From positions 682,001-746,000 of the forward strand of contig OY764545.1 in assembly GCA_963668495.1 (NCBI GenBank): a stretch of DNA of 64,000 nt, written 5' to 3'. Every line of letters starts with the position of its first letter. The stretch's first letter is position 1. Below the pieces are notes generated by a model. That model ran no database searches. It was not told where the DNA came from and was given only the letters and a program-made list of their open reading frames with translations. Positions 27,104 to 36,669 of this stretch are shown here, one piece after another. The translations under genes and the position numbers were made by a program. Source of the stretch: Oleispirillum sp963668495. Lineage in GTDB: Bacteria; Pseudomonadota; Alphaproteobacteria; Rhodospirillales; Rhodospirillaceae.

Positions 27104-27232
27104 CATTATGACACGTCATCGCGAACACCCAATCCAACGCAGTCGCCTCATGACATGATAGGCAAGTAGAAATACCGTTATGTTGGCAGTATTCTGGTCA
27201 TCACCTGTTTTATGCACTTGGGAGCTGAAACC

Positions 27233-28030
27233 GTGTCCATTATTCAACTGACGCCGGAAACTTTGGCCTCCCAACATATTTGCTGCGCGATTTCCGATAA
27301 AAAGTGTGCGCATGGTTATGCCGCCAAAAAACAGTGGTTATGCGAGCAATATGCGAACGGCTATCGATTTACGCGACTTGATGAACGCGGCAAGGTGTTC
27401 ATCGAATATGGCCCTGGTCAACAGACATGGATGCCAATCATCGCGCCAAACTGGATGGTCATGGGCTGTTTTTGGGTGTCCGGGCACTTTAAACAGCAGG
27501 GATACGGAAAGGCCCTGCTACAAAAGGCCATTAATGATGCGGAAAAGTCAGGACTGGCTGGTGTGGTGGCGGTCACCGGCAAAAAGAAAATGCACTTTCT
27601 CAGCGATGGAAAATGGCTTCTGCGTCAGGGCTTCCGTGAAATCGAAATGCTGGAGAGTGGCTTCAGCCTTCTGGCTTTGGATATCCACCCGGACAAACCA
27701 TCCCCACGACCACGGTTTTCCGAAAGTGCCAGACAGGGACTTTCCCCTGATACCACGGGCCTCACGGTTTATTATTCCAATCGCTGTCCGTTTACCGAAT
27801 TCCATGTGGAAACCTCTTTACGGGAAACCTGTAAGAAACGGGGTTTGTCAGCAAAGATTATTAAACTGACCACCGTTGCAGACGCCCAAAATGCCCCCTC
27901 TCCTGCCACCATATTCAGCCTGTTCATCAATGATACTTTCGTAACCAGTGATTTAAGCGTCTGTATGGACAATCGTTTTGACAGGATTGTGGAAAAAGCC
28001 GGGATAACCCCACCCCTGCCAAAAGGGTAG
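27233..28030 (+). CDS. YoaP-type GNAT acetyltransferase with C-terminal YoaP domain
   Basis: The GTG start at 27233 follows GGGAG and gives 265 residues. The N-terminal half is a GNAT fold with the acetyl-CoA loop region FWVSGHFKQQGYGKALLQKA. The C-terminal half (from about residue 185) is the thioredoxin-like YoaP domain with YYSNRCPFTEFHVE and the ending CMDNRFDRIVEKAG. The substrate of the family is not established. An ATG start seven codons upstream is the alternative. It has no operon partner. Confidence 0.85.
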   Translation: MSIIQLTPETLASQHICCAISDKKCAHGYAAKKQWLCEQYANGYRFTRLDERGKVFIEYGPGQQTWMPIIAPNWMVMGCFWVSGHFKQQGYGKALLQKAINDAEKSGLAGVVAVTGKKKMHFLSDGKWLLRQGFREIEMLESGFSLLALDIHPDKPSPRPRFSESARQGLSPDTTGLTVYYSNRCPFTEFHVETSLRETCKKRGLSAKIIKLTTVADAQNAPSPATIFSLFINDTFVTSDLSVCMDNRFDRIVEKAGITPPLPKG

Positions 28031-28200
28031 AGCCACACACAACAGGTCATACCCCCTGCCCACATACGCCTTTCGGCCTTGCAAAACCTTACTTTTGTCA
28101 GGGTTGACGGCTGGTGTGTGTCGGTCAATATGTCCGGGTTCGACGACGCCGGGATTCAGGCTTTCCGGCTTTGGTGTCGCACTGAAAGTGAGTGTACACG

Positions 28201-28851
28201 ATGACTGAAAACTCCGTTCGCCTCATCATTGATGGACGCGAGGTCTCTGCCGATCCTTCCAAATCCATTCTTCAGGCCTTTTCTGAATCCGGCGGGACTT
28301 TGGTTTCCAACGTTGGCTGTATGGGCCAAGGCGTCTGTGGTTCCTGCCGCTGCATGGTCCGGCGCAAGGATGACCGGCAAGTCAACATGGAACTTGGCTG
28401 TGAAACGCAAGTGGAAGACGGCATGCAAGTTGCCTTTGTTTCGTACTTCCAGCCCAAGCGTCCACACGTGTACGACATGAAAGACGTGCAAGATAGCTGG
28501 TCCCTGTACAACACAATGAACGAGATTTTTCCGCAAGCCCGCAACTGCCGCCATTGCAGCGGTTGTGATCGGGCCTGCCCCCGTGGCATTGATGTGCAAA
28601 AAGGCGTCGAACTGGCGGTCAACGGCGATTTATCCGGCGCGGCAGAGGTTTTTGCCGAATGTATTATGTGCAACCTGTGCACATTGGCCTGCCCGGAACG
28701 TATCCGCCCCAATCACCTGGGCCTATTCCTGCGCCGTGCAACCACCGCCATGTCTCTGCGTCCTGTGGATTTGATGCAGCGCCTACAGGAAATCGAAACC
28801 GGAGCAGCGACCATTGACGTCGATGCCGTGGATGTGGAGCCAACACCATGA
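28201..28851 (+). CDS. Succinate dehydrogenase/fumarate reductase-type Fe-S protein
   Basis: The 216-residue protein has a 2Fe-2S ferredoxin domain with cysteines in VGCMGQGVCGSCRC (residues about 39-52), a later CETQ cysteine, and two 4Fe-4S motifs, CRHCSGCDRACP (residues about 114-125) and CIMCNLCTLACPERI (about 156-170). This is the SdhB/FrdB plan but with a modified second domain. It is the first of three adjacent genes with a flavoprotein and a NuoF-like protein. No membrane-anchor subunit is present, so the complex would be soluble or attach to an unknown partner. Confidence 0.88.
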   Translation: MTENSVRLIIDGREVSADPSKSILQAFSESGGTLVSNVGCMGQGVCGSCRCMVRRKDDRQVNMELGCETQVEDGMQVAFVSYFQPKRPHVYDMKDVQDSWSLYNTMNEIFPQARNCRHCSGCDRACPRGIDVQKGVELAVNGDLSGAAEVFAECIMCNLCTLACPERIRPNHLGLFLRRATTAMSLRPVDLMQRLQEIETGAATIDVDAVDVEPTP

Positions 28852-30479
28852 CAACAGGAATTTCATATACCGAGGCTTTGGCAGCATTCAACCGCACCAA
28901 CGATTACCCCATGCGTGACGACGCCTTACCCAAGGATGATCTTTTACGCGGGTTTCACCCGGATCAGGCTGGGGAAGCTCCGATCCCGCTGAAAATCGGG
29001 GTGAATTCCGGCATGCCCTGTCATCCGCGATTGGCTGCCATACTGCAAAGCAATGCCCTGATTGATGATGTGAATATCGTCGGCGCGGAAATTCAGAACA
29101 CAGATATTCTGGTGATCGGCGGTGGCGGGGCCGGAGCGGCAGCAGCCCTGACCGCTGCCGATAAGGGCGCGCGCGTGACGTTGGCGACCAAACTTCTGGT
29201 GGGTGACAGCAACACGGTCATGGCAGAAGGCGGCATTCAGGCCGCAGTCGGACAAGATGACAGCCCACAACGCCATTTCAATGACACCTATAAGGCCGGA
29301 CACAGGCTGGCAGATAAGGAATTGGTCAAACAAATGGCGCTGGATGGCCCGGATGTCATCCGCTGGCTGATCCAGATGGGCGTGGCCTTTGACGTTTTGG
29401 ATGACCGCTCGTTCGGTGGACGCCTGAAGCGAAAAAAACCGGGTGGAGCCACCGCGCCTCGCATCCTGTCCTGTAAGGATTACACCGGGCTGGAGCTGAT
29501 GCGGGTCCTGCGTGAGGCCGTGAACCTGCATCCCAATATCACCATCATGAACCGTTGCCCGACGGTGGAATTGCTGTCCGATGATTACGGCAACTGCGCC
29601 GGAGCCGTCGTCTATAATCTGGAACGTCGTCGTTTTATTCAACTGCGCGCACGGCGTACCATTATTGCCACCGGTGGCAGTGGGCGCCTGCACCTGAACG
29701 ATTTTCCGACCTCCAACCACTATGGAGCCACCGCCGACGGTCTGGTGCTGGCCTATCGCATCGGCGCACGACTGCGGGAGGTAGATTCTTTCCAATACCA
29801 TCCGACCGGACTTGCCCACCCGCCGCACCTGCGCGGTGGGCTGGTCTCGGAAGCCGCGCGGTCTTTGGGGGCAAAGCTGGTCAACGGCCTTGGCGAACGC
29901 TTCACTGATGAACTGCAACCCCGCGATGTTGTCGCGTCCGCCATTTTGCGGGAAATCGCCGAAGGACGCGGCGTGGAACGGGACGGACAACTGGGCATAT
30001 TCCTGGATGTCACCGGGCTGATCGCTGACAATCCGAATATCCTGAAAGAGGCTCTGGTCTCCCTTGCCCACTTGGCAGGCAAATGCGAACTCGACCCCAG
30101 TACAACGCCGCTGATGATTACCCCGACCCTGCATTATCAAAATGGCGGGGTGGTCATTGATCGCCACGGTGAGTCCACTGTCCCCAATCTGTTCTGTGTT
30201 GGCGAAGTCTCCGGCGGCATCCATGGGCGTAACCGCATGATGGGCAACGCCCTGCTGGAGATCATAAGCTTTGGTCGCCGGGCTGGAGCCCGTGCCGCCG
30301 AAGGTATGGCAGAAGCCTTTGCCAGCCGTCCGGGCATCCACCATGTGCATGACTGGCAACGACAGTTAAGCATGGCAGGTCTGCCGTTGGACATTCATGG
30401 CCCAACCCTGTTCCCGGATTATGGGCATTTCAATTTGGCAGCGGATGCAAAACTTGCGTCCAGCTTTGCCGCTGAGTAG
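28848..30479 (+). CDS. Fumarate reductase/succinate dehydrogenase-like FAD flavoprotein
   Basis: The 543-residue protein has an N-terminal extension of about 85 residues, then the FAD-binding motif DILVIGGGGAGAAAAL, the SdhA/FrdA motifs NTVMAEGGIQAA and ATGGSGR, and the ending GEVSGGIHGRNRMMGNALLE. Substrate-site residues typical of fumarate reductases are present: SFQYHPTG, RDVVAS with the proposed acid/base Arg, and TLHYQNGGV with the His. It lacks the N-terminal form of L-aspartate oxidase but could belong near it. It overlaps the Fe-S gene by four bases and is followed 11 bp later by the NuoF-like gene, so NADH-driven reduction of fumarate or a related enoate is the best inference. Confidence 0.88.
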   Translation: MTTGISYTEALAAFNRTNDYPMRDDALPKDDLLRGFHPDQAGEAPIPLKIGVNSGMPCHPRLAAILQSNALIDDVNIVGAEIQNTDILVIGGGGAGAAAALTAADKGARVTLATKLLVGDSNTVMAEGGIQAAVGQDDSPQRHFNDTYKAGHRLADKELVKQMALDGPDVIRWLIQMGVAFDVLDDRSFGGRLKRKKPGGATAPRILSCKDYTGLELMRVLREAVNLHPNITIMNRCPTVELLSDDYGNCAGAVVYNLERRRFIQLRARRTIIATGGSGRLHLNDFPTSNHYGATADGLVLAYRIGARLREVDSFQYHPTGLAHPPHLRGGLVSEAARSLGAKLVNGLGERFTDELQPRDVVASAILREIAEGRGVERDGQLGIFLDVTGLIADNPNILKEALVSLAHLAGKCELDPSTTPLMITPTLHYQNGGVVIDRHGESTVPNLFCVGEVSGGIHGRNRMMGNALLEIISFGRRAGARAAEGMAEAFASRPGIHHVHDWQRQLSMAGLPLDIHGPTLFPDYGHFNLAADAKLASSFAAE

Positions 30480-30490
30480 GAGGTTTCGGC

Positions 30491-31744
30491 ATGACCCAAG
30501 ACACAACCCCGCAAGTCCTGCTGAACCCGGAGTTTCACGTTGGTCCCGACCTTGCCGGATGGTATGCGGTCGGTGGCGGCGACGGCCTGCGTACTGCCAT
30601 GGCTGATCCCAAAGCCTGCCTGACCACGATTGAAGCCTCCGGCCTGCGCGGCATGGGCGGCGCCGGGTTCCCCACATCTCGCAAATGGGGAATGCTGGCG
30701 GAGCGTGACGCGGCTGATAAGGTAATCATCTGTAACGGCAATGAAGACGAACCGGGAACATTCAAGGACCGGGTGCTGTTGGAAACCTCGCCGCATCAGG
30801 TGATTGAAGGTGGCCTGATCGCCGCCCTCGCCACCGGTGCGAACTATTTGTATTACTACATCAACCCACACCATATGAAAGGCCTCGCCGCCATGCGCCG
30901 GGCCTTGGAACAATGGTTGGTGGATGACCTGTTTCAGGACATGCAAAAGGCCTTGGGCAAATCCATGCACATCTATGTGGTGGAAAGTTCTGGCCTGTAC
31001 ATCGGCGGCGAAGAAACCGCAGTGATTTCCAGCATCGAAGGCGGCTTTCCCTTCCCACGGGTCAAACCGCCGTTCCCGGTGGAATCCGGCCTGTTCGGCA
31101 AACCAACCATCATCAACAACGTGGAAACCCTGTCCAACGTTTCGCATATTCTGCGCAATGGGGCTGACTGGTATCAGAACCTTGGCATCGGCAAGGCTGC
31201 CGGGACCAAGCTGTATTCCTTATCCGGCGACGTTTTGCGCCCCGGTTTGTATGAATTGCCCATGGGGACATCCCTGCATGATCTGGTGTTCATACATGGC
31301 GGCGGCATGCTGTTGGGCAAGGAATTCAAGGCCGTGTTTACCGGTGGCCCGTCCAATACCTTGCTGACCAAAAAGGATCTGGACGTCGCCATGGACTTTG
31401 ATTCCGTGCGGGAACGCAATTCCCGCCTCGGCACCGGAGCCATGATCGTCATTTCCGAAGGCACCAGCATTGTGCGCAAAGTCACCGAGTATATGGACTT
31501 CTTTGCCAAGGGCAGTTGTGGTCAATGCCCACCGTGTAAAAGTGGCACGTTCCAGATTGCGCGCATACTGGAACGCTTCAGCACTGGTGACAGCACGGAA
31601 AGTGATCTTGCTGCGCTGGAAAACCTATGCAAGATCCTGCCCGGCTGTGGACGTTGTGCCTTGATCGACGGTGCGGTAACGGTGGTGGAAAGCTCTTTGG
31701 AAACGTTCCGTGACGAATACTTGGCAGGCATTCAGCGGAGTTAA
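30491..31744 (+). CDS. NuoF-like NADH-oxidising flavoprotein
   Basis: The 417-residue protein follows the NuoF/HoxF plan. It contains the NADH/FMN region GLRGMGGAGFPTSRKWG and ICNGNEDEPGTFKDR, the GLYIGGEETAVISSIEG motif, an SLBB segment (SGDVLRPGLYELP), and the C-terminal 4Fe-4S site with SCGQCPPCKSGT (residues about 338-349) and the distal Cys in GCGRCALIDGA. No other complex I gene is nearby. With the adjacent Fe-S and FAD subunits it could form a three-part electron path NADH-FMN-FeS-FAD. Confidence 0.9.
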   Translation: MTQDTTPQVLLNPEFHVGPDLAGWYAVGGGDGLRTAMADPKACLTTIEASGLRGMGGAGFPTSRKWGMLAERDAADKVIICNGNEDEPGTFKDRVLLETSPHQVIEGGLIAALATGANYLYYYINPHHMKGLAAMRRALEQWLVDDLFQDMQKALGKSMHIYVVESSGLYIGGEETAVISSIEGGFPFPRVKPPFPVESGLFGKPTIINNVETLSNVSHILRNGADWYQNLGIGKAAGTKLYSLSGDVLRPGLYELPMGTSLHDLVFIHGGGMLLGKEFKAVFTGGPSNTLLTKKDLDVAMDFDSVRERNSRLGTGAMIVISEGTSIVRKVTEYMDFFAKGSCGQCPPCKSGTFQIARILERFSTGDSTESDLAALENLCKILPGCGRCALIDGAVTVVESSLETFRDEYLAGIQRS

Positions 31745-31776
31745 CCAAAATCCGGCCCGGTTATGTAACTGTTGAA

Positions 31777-31800
31777 GCGACGCCGTTTTAGGCGTCGTTT
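31777..31800. terminator. Terminator hairpin shared by converging genes
   Basis: GCGACGCC and GGCGTCGT form an 8-bp stem with a 6-nt loop and a TT tail, 33 bp after the NuoF-like gene. The minus-strand ribbon-helix-helix gene ends inside it, its TAA being at 31788-31790. Confidence 0.75.
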
Positions 31801-31997
31801 CCATGTCCGGCAAGCCACGGTAATGCCTCCCGTTCGTCATCGGACAAATCTGTGATATGGCATTCCCAAGATTCAAGATAATCGACCACTGCCTGTTGCA
31901 GCACCGCGCCCATGGTCAGTCCCTGATGGTCCGCCACGGTTTTCAAACGCTCGACGGTTTCAGTTTCCAACGAGACAGTGTAGATTTCAGACGACAT
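31788..31997 (-). CDS. Small ribbon-helix-helix (CopG-like) protein
   Basis: The 69-residue product starts behind GTGGAG. Its N-terminus (EIYTVSLETETVERLKTVADHQG, a beta strand followed by helices) is the ribbon-helix-helix DNA-binding pattern, as in CopG-type regulators and antitoxins. The C-terminal third is acidic (DLSDDEREALPWL). No toxin gene adjoins it, so it is either a stand-alone regulator or an antitoxin without a partner. A much longer reading of the same frame would run into the divergent penicillin-binding protein gene and is rejected. Confidence 0.78.
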   Translation of the reverse strand: MSSEIYTVSLETETVERLKTVADHQGLTMGAVLQQAVVDYLESWECHITDLSDDEREALPWLAGHGNDA

Positions 31998-32044
31998 AAC
32001 TCCACTCACACACATAATGTTTTCAGGTATTCGCGCAGCATAGC

Positions 32045-33934
32045 ATGACCCGACGATCCCCCGCAAAAGCCAAAGCCAAGACAAAGCCCGCAACCGGGAC
32101 CAAGGGGAAACCCCAAACCGCAACGGCGGCAAAATCGTCACGCCGCAAGCCTGCCACCGCGAAAGCACCACAGTCTTCTGGCGGTTGGTGGCGGTTTCTG
32201 CTGCGCTGGGGGTTGGCTGCCGGGGTCTGGGGGGGGATTGCCGTAACCATCTACATTCTGTTTTGTGCTTATAACCTGCCCGACCTTGATGAGGTCGCAG
32301 CCGCACCGCGCCGCCCGGCGGTGGTGGTGGAAGCCGCCGATGGCAACATCCTGTCCAGTTACGGTGACCTTCATGGCGGCTATGTCGGCTATAACGATTT
32401 ATCACCACATCTGGTTAAGGCTTTGCTTGCGACGGAAGATCGCAGATTCTTCAGCCATTTCGGCGTGGCACCATTTTCCGTTGCCCGCGCCATGTGGATC
32501 AACCTGCGGGCCGGACACGTCCGCCAAGGAGCAAGTACCATCACTCAGCAATTGGCAAAAAACCTGTTCCTGACCCGTGACCGCACCATCCACCGTAAGG
32601 TACAGGAACTGCTGCTGGCATTCTGGCTGGAGGCCAAATTCAGCAAAACCCAAATTCTGGGCCTGTACTTCAGCCGGGTTTATTTTGGTGGCGGCACCTA
32701 TGGCATTGAAGCCGCCGCACAAAAATATTACGGCCGCAGTGCCCGCACCCTGACCCTGTACCAATCTGCGGTCCTGATCGGCACCCTGAAAGCTCCGTCC
32801 CGCTATAACCCGTTATCCAATCCGCAGGCATCGCATAAGCGAGCGTTGCAGGTTCTGAAGAACATGGAAAATGCCGGGTATCTTACCGAAGCTGAACGCA
32901 AATCTGTGCGACGCACTGCTCCGGCTGCGGCTTCAGTTGGGGCTCAGGTCCGCTATTTCAGTGATTGGGTGTTGGAGTCTGTCGGTGACCGTATGGGACC
33001 ACCCGCACAGGATTTGTGGGTTCGCTCCACATTGGATGCCGGCGCGCAACGTATTGCCGAAGATACCCTGACCGCCGCACTGGATGCAGAGGGCCAGCGC
33101 CACCACGTGAGCAATGGGGCCGTAGTGGTGATGGATCGCTCCGGCGCTGTGCGGGCCATGGTCGGCGGACGGCGTTACGTGGCGGGCGGCTTTAACCGCG
33201 CGACCCAAGCCGTGCGACAACCGGGGTCCACCATCAAGCCATTTGTTTATGTTGCCGCATTTGAAAACGGGATGACCCCGAACACAGTTCTGACCGATGA
33301 ACCGACCTCCGTCGGCAACTGGTCACCGCGCAATGCCACCGGACGCTTCATGGGTCCGGTCAGCTTACGATTGGCCTTGACCAAATCCCTGAACACCATT
33401 CCAGCCCAATTGTGGCAACACCTGGGCCGGGATCGCGTGTTATCCACGATGGCACGCTTTGGATTGCCGCAGGGTTCCTCTGCCGGGCCCAGTGCTGTCC
33501 TTGGCACCGGAGCCACCACCCTGCTTGACCTGACCGCTGCCTTTGCCACCCTTGCCAACGGAGGTATCGGTGTCTGGCCCCATGGCGTGGACACCGTGCG
33601 CGACAGCCACGGCTCGATCCTTCATCGGCCCTCCGGCGGTGGTCCGGGACGGGTTGCCTCTGCCGCGGCGGTCTCGGATGTGGTGGATATTTTGGCTGAT
33701 GTCATTGCCAAGGGCACCGGACATCGCGCCCAGACCGGGTTCCCGGTAGCCGGTAAGACCGGAACCACGCAAAACGGACGCGACGCATGGTTCGTTGGCT
33801 TTAGTGATCATTATGTGGTTGGGGTTTGGCTCGGCAATGATGATAACAGCCCGATGGAGAAAGTCGCGGGTGGCACTCTGCCGGCAAAAATCTGGCGCGA
33901 TATCATGATCGACCTGCATACCCGGCTGAAATAA
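32045..33934 (+). CDS. Bifunctional penicillin-binding protein (class A)
   Basis: The 629-residue protein has a Lys/Ala/Thr-rich cytoplasmic tail (residues 1-45), one membrane helix (about 57-78) and a GT51 glycosyltransferase domain with ATEDRRFFSHFG, GASTITQQLAKNL and the KTQILGLYFSRVYFG region. The transpeptidase domain has the catalytic SxxK in RQPGSTIKPF, the SLN box in TKSLNT and the KTGTTQ box. It builds peptidoglycan at the inner membrane. At 629 residues it is short for PBP1A/1B, closer to the compact PbpC/MrcB-like forms of alphaproteobacteria. Confidence 0.95.
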   Translation: MTRRSPAKAKAKTKPATGTKGKPQTATAAKSSRRKPATAKAPQSSGGWWRFLLRWGLAAGVWGGIAVTIYILFCAYNLPDLDEVAAAPRRPAVVVEAADGNILSSYGDLHGGYVGYNDLSPHLVKALLATEDRRFFSHFGVAPFSVARAMWINLRAGHVRQGASTITQQLAKNLFLTRDRTIHRKVQELLLAFWLEAKFSKTQILGLYFSRVYFGGGTYGIEAAAQKYYGRSARTLTLYQSAVLIGTLKAPSRYNPLSNPQASHKRALQVLKNMENAGYLTEAERKSVRRTAPAAASVGAQVRYFSDWVLESVGDRMGPPAQDLWVRSTLDAGAQRIAEDTLTAALDAEGQRHHVSNGAVVVMDRSGAVRAMVGGRRYVAGGFNRATQAVRQPGSTIKPFVYVAAFENGMTPNTVLTDEPTSVGNWSPRNATGRFMGPVSLRLALTKSLNTIPAQLWQHLGRDRVLSTMARFGLPQGSSAGPSAVLGTGATTLLDLTAAFATLANGGIGVWPHGVDTVRDSHGSILHRPSGGGPGRVASAAAVSDVVDILADVIAKGTGHRAQTGFPVAGKTGTTQNGRDAWFVGFSDHYVVGVWLGNDDNSPMEKVAGGTLPAKIWRDIMIDLHTRLK

Positions 33935-34039
33935 CCTGCCCGTGATCTGTTTTTATGGGCCTTGATCCCTATCTTGAGGGCATACCTCCACCCCCGGAAA
34001 AGTCCGAGGCTCGACCAGCCCAATGGTTCAAGGAATGCT

Positions 34040-34642
34040 ATGAAGACACTTGTTATTTTCGCCCATCCACGTTTCGACCGTTCTGAAGTCAACCGCCCCA
34101 TGGTGGATATGGCCCGCAAGATTCCCGGCGTCACCGTGGTTGACCTGTACGCGGATTACCCGGATTTCTCCATCGATGTGGAATTGGAACATAAGCGTCT
34201 GTTGGACCATGATGCCATCATTTTACAGCACCCATTGTATTGGTATTCCGCCCCGGCATTGATGAAAGAATGGCTGGATTTGGTGCTGGAACATGGGTTC
34301 GCTTATGGCAAGGCCGGACATGCCCTTGATGACAAGGTGGTGTTGAATGTCACGACCGCCGGAGCCCGGCGGGAATCCTACTCCCCCACGGGGGCAAATG
34401 GTGCCGAGCTTCGTGACTTGCTCATACCGTTTGAAAAAACATTTCAACTTTGTCGCATGCATTATTTGGCACCTTTTGCCATATTCGGAGCAGGCCATGC
34501 CGTGGAAGACGGCCAAGTGCCGAAAATTGTCGCCCAGTATCGTCGCCTGCTGACCGGATTTGTTGACAACAGCATTGATATCCCGGCAGCCGAAAAGATG
34601 CTGACCCTGAATGATGACTTTGAACGGGTATTTCTGCCGTGA
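34040..34642 (+). CDS. kefF: KefF-type ancillary NAD(P)H oxidoreductase
   Basis: The 200-residue flavodoxin-fold protein starts MKTLVIFAHPRFDRSEVNR behind AAGGA and has the family motif QHPLYWYSAPALMKEWLDLVLEHGFAYG, spread over about residues 65-93. KefF binds KefC and activates potassium efflux; it also has quinone reductase activity. Its stop overlaps the GTG start of the next gene, which is the matching efflux protein. Confidence 0.93.
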   Translation: MKTLVIFAHPRFDRSEVNRPMVDMARKIPGVTVVDLYADYPDFSIDVELEHKRLLDHDAIILQHPLYWYSAPALMKEWLDLVLEHGFAYGKAGHALDDKVVLNVTTAGARRESYSPTGANGAELRDLLIPFEKTFQLCRMHYLAPFAIFGAGHAVEDGQVPKIVAQYRRLLTGFVDNSIDIPAAEKMLTLNDDFERVFLP

Positions 34643-36510
34643 GTCTGTTGAGTGATGCGTTTGTCTACCTTCTGGCTGCCGTGCTGGCGGTGCCCCTTGC
34701 CAATCGGTTGGGTCTGGGTTCCGTATTGGGTTACCTGATTGCCGGTGTGGTGATCGGGCCGATTTTGGGCATTGTCGGTTCTGAAACGGTTGCGGTACAG
34801 CACTTTGCCGAATTCGGGGTGGTGATGATGCTGTTCATCGTCGGTCTGGAACTGCAACCCGCCGTCCTATGGCGCATGCGCACACAGTTGGTTGGATTGG
34901 GTGGACTTCAGGTTGTCGCCACAACGGCTATTCTGGGCGGGGCAGCATTTGCTTTTGGCTTGCCATGGCAAAGTGCCCTTGCCGTCGGTATGATTCTTGC
35001 CCTGTCCTCCACCGCTATCGTCTTGCAAACCCTGAACGAAAAGGGCTGGATGCGTGGCCTTGGCGGGCAGAGTTCTTTCTCGGTCCTATTGACCCAAGAC
35101 ATCGCCGTAATCCCAATGCTGGCTTTGTTGCCTCTGCTGGCGGTACAAGGATTTTTGGATATTGGCGGCGGCAATCTTCCTCAGGATCGGGGAACCTTGG
35201 AAGCCTTACCCGGCTATGCGCAGGTTCTGGTTATTGTGGCGGTCATCGCCGGGATCATCATTGGCGGGCGCAAACTCAGCCGACCGATTTTCCGGTTTAT
35301 TGCCGAAGCCAAGTTGCGGGAAATTTTCACTGCTGCTGCTTTGCTCTTGGTGATTGCCATTGCCTTGCTGATGGAGCTGGTTGGCCTGTCCCCGGCCTTG
35401 GGCACGTTCCTTGCGGGCGTGGTGCTGTCAGACAACGAATACCGCCATGAACTGGAAAGCGACATTGCACCATTCAAAGGCATGTTGCTGGGGTTGTTTT
35501 TTCTGACCGTCGGGGCCGGGATAGACTTTAATCTATTGTTTCAAGACCCGCTGGTCATCGTTGGCTTGGCCCTTGGCCTGATGGTGATCAAGTTTGCCGT
35601 GCTGTATGCCTTGGCCTCCGCATTCCACCTGCGCGGAGCCTCCCGTTGGCTGTTTTCTTTGGGGCTGGCCCAAGCCGGGGAATTTGCCTTCGTCCTGTTT
35701 GGCGTCGCCGCCGGAGCCGGAGTTCTCGCCGCCCCAATTATTCACAAACTGACATTGGTGGTCGCCATTTCCATGGTGCTGACCCCGGTCTTGTTCATCC
35801 TATTTGAAAAAGTCATCGCCCCGCGCGCCATGCGAACCGATACCCGCGAACCGGATGCCATCGATGAAACCGGAACCGTGGTCGTCGCCGGGATGGGCCG
35901 CTTTGGACAAGTCACGACCCGATTGCTGATCAGCAGTGGATTCAAGACCGTGATTTTGGACCACGACCCGCAAACTATTGAAAACCTGAACAAAGTTGGG
36001 CTGCGCACCTATTACGGTGATGCCTCTCGACCGGACCTGTTACACGCCGCAGGATTGGATGATGCCACGATCTTTATCGCGGCACTGGATGAGCCGGAAA
36101 AGCAAATCGAGATCGTGGAACATGTGGCCCGGACCTATCCCCATGTCCGCATTCTGGCCCGTGCCAATGATCGACATCAAGTCTATGCGCTGGAAAATGC
36201 CGGAGCCCACATCATCGAACGGGCGTTCTTTGAAGGGGGGCTGACCTTGGGCAAGAAAGCCTTGATTGAATTGGGCATGCATCCGTTTCGGGCGGAAACA
36301 CTGGCAAAAGCCTTTCGTCGCCATGATGTGGGAACCATGGATGCCCTGCGCGAAAGCTGGAATGACGGCGGCATTGATGGATCTTACCTTGATCTGATGC
36401 GTAAACGCGGCGATGCATTGGTCTCCATCATGCAAACGGACAGAGCCGACAAACACGACCGCTCGGCCCATGGCTGGACACCGCCGCCCAAGGGCGACGC
36501 CGACGCCTGA
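34639..36510 (+). CDS. kefC: Glutathione-regulated potassium/proton antiporter KefC/KefB type
   Basis: The 623-residue protein starts with GTG at 34639, overlapping kefF. The N-terminal two thirds is a monovalent-cation/proton antiporter-2 membrane domain of about 12 helices (GSVLGYLIAGVVIGP, AEFGVVMMLFIVGLELQP), followed by a RCK/TrkA-N Rossmann domain (VVVAGMGRFGQV) and an acidic/basic tail. It exchanges K+ for H+ and is gated by glutathione adducts during electrophile stress. KefB or KefC cannot be told apart from sequence alone; coupling to kefF favours KefC. Confidence 0.94.
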   Translation: MSLLSDAFVYLLAAVLAVPLANRLGLGSVLGYLIAGVVIGPILGIVGSETVAVQHFAEFGVVMMLFIVGLELQPAVLWRMRTQLVGLGGLQVVATTAILGGAAFAFGLPWQSALAVGMILALSSTAIVLQTLNEKGWMRGLGGQSSFSVLLTQDIAVIPMLALLPLLAVQGFLDIGGGNLPQDRGTLEALPGYAQVLVIVAVIAGIIIGGRKLSRPIFRFIAEAKLREIFTAAALLLVIAIALLMELVGLSPALGTFLAGVVLSDNEYRHELESDIAPFKGMLLGLFFLTVGAGIDFNLLFQDPLVIVGLALGLMVIKFAVLYALASAFHLRGASRWLFSLGLAQAGEFAFVLFGVAAGAGVLAAPIIHKLTLVVAISMVLTPVLFILFEKVIAPRAMRTDTREPDAIDETGTVVVAGMGRFGQVTTRLLISSGFKTVILDHDPQTIENLNKVGLRTYYGDASRPDLLHAAGLDDATIFIAALDEPEKQIEIVEHVARTYPHVRILARANDRHQVYALENAGAHIIERAFFEGGLTLGKKALIELGMHPFRAETLAKAFRRHDVGTMDALRESWNDGGIDGSYLDLMRKRGDALVSIMQTDRADKHDRSAHGWTPPPKGDADA

Positions 36511-36669
36511 AACACCACACAAACCCCATGTCGGCGCAATTTAATTGCGTTTTGTCAATTTCATGTAATGGATTATTTTCCCACCCTGCTATTGTAATGT
36601 CCCCAAAAATATCAACCTAATGGTGATGGGTGTTTCGAGTATTGCCATGCCGAGTTGGGGAGATATTTC

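Noticed and set aside
28944..30359. 471-residue open frame antisense to the fumarate-reductase-like gene
   Set aside because: Opposite-strand shadow of a clearly real gene with recognisable motifs; no independent support.
31788..32408. 206-residue reading of the ribbon-helix-helix frame
   Set aside because: The upstream part overlaps the start of the penicillin-binding protein gene and is Arg/Pro-rich shadow sequence; the ATG at 31997 has a proper ribosome site.
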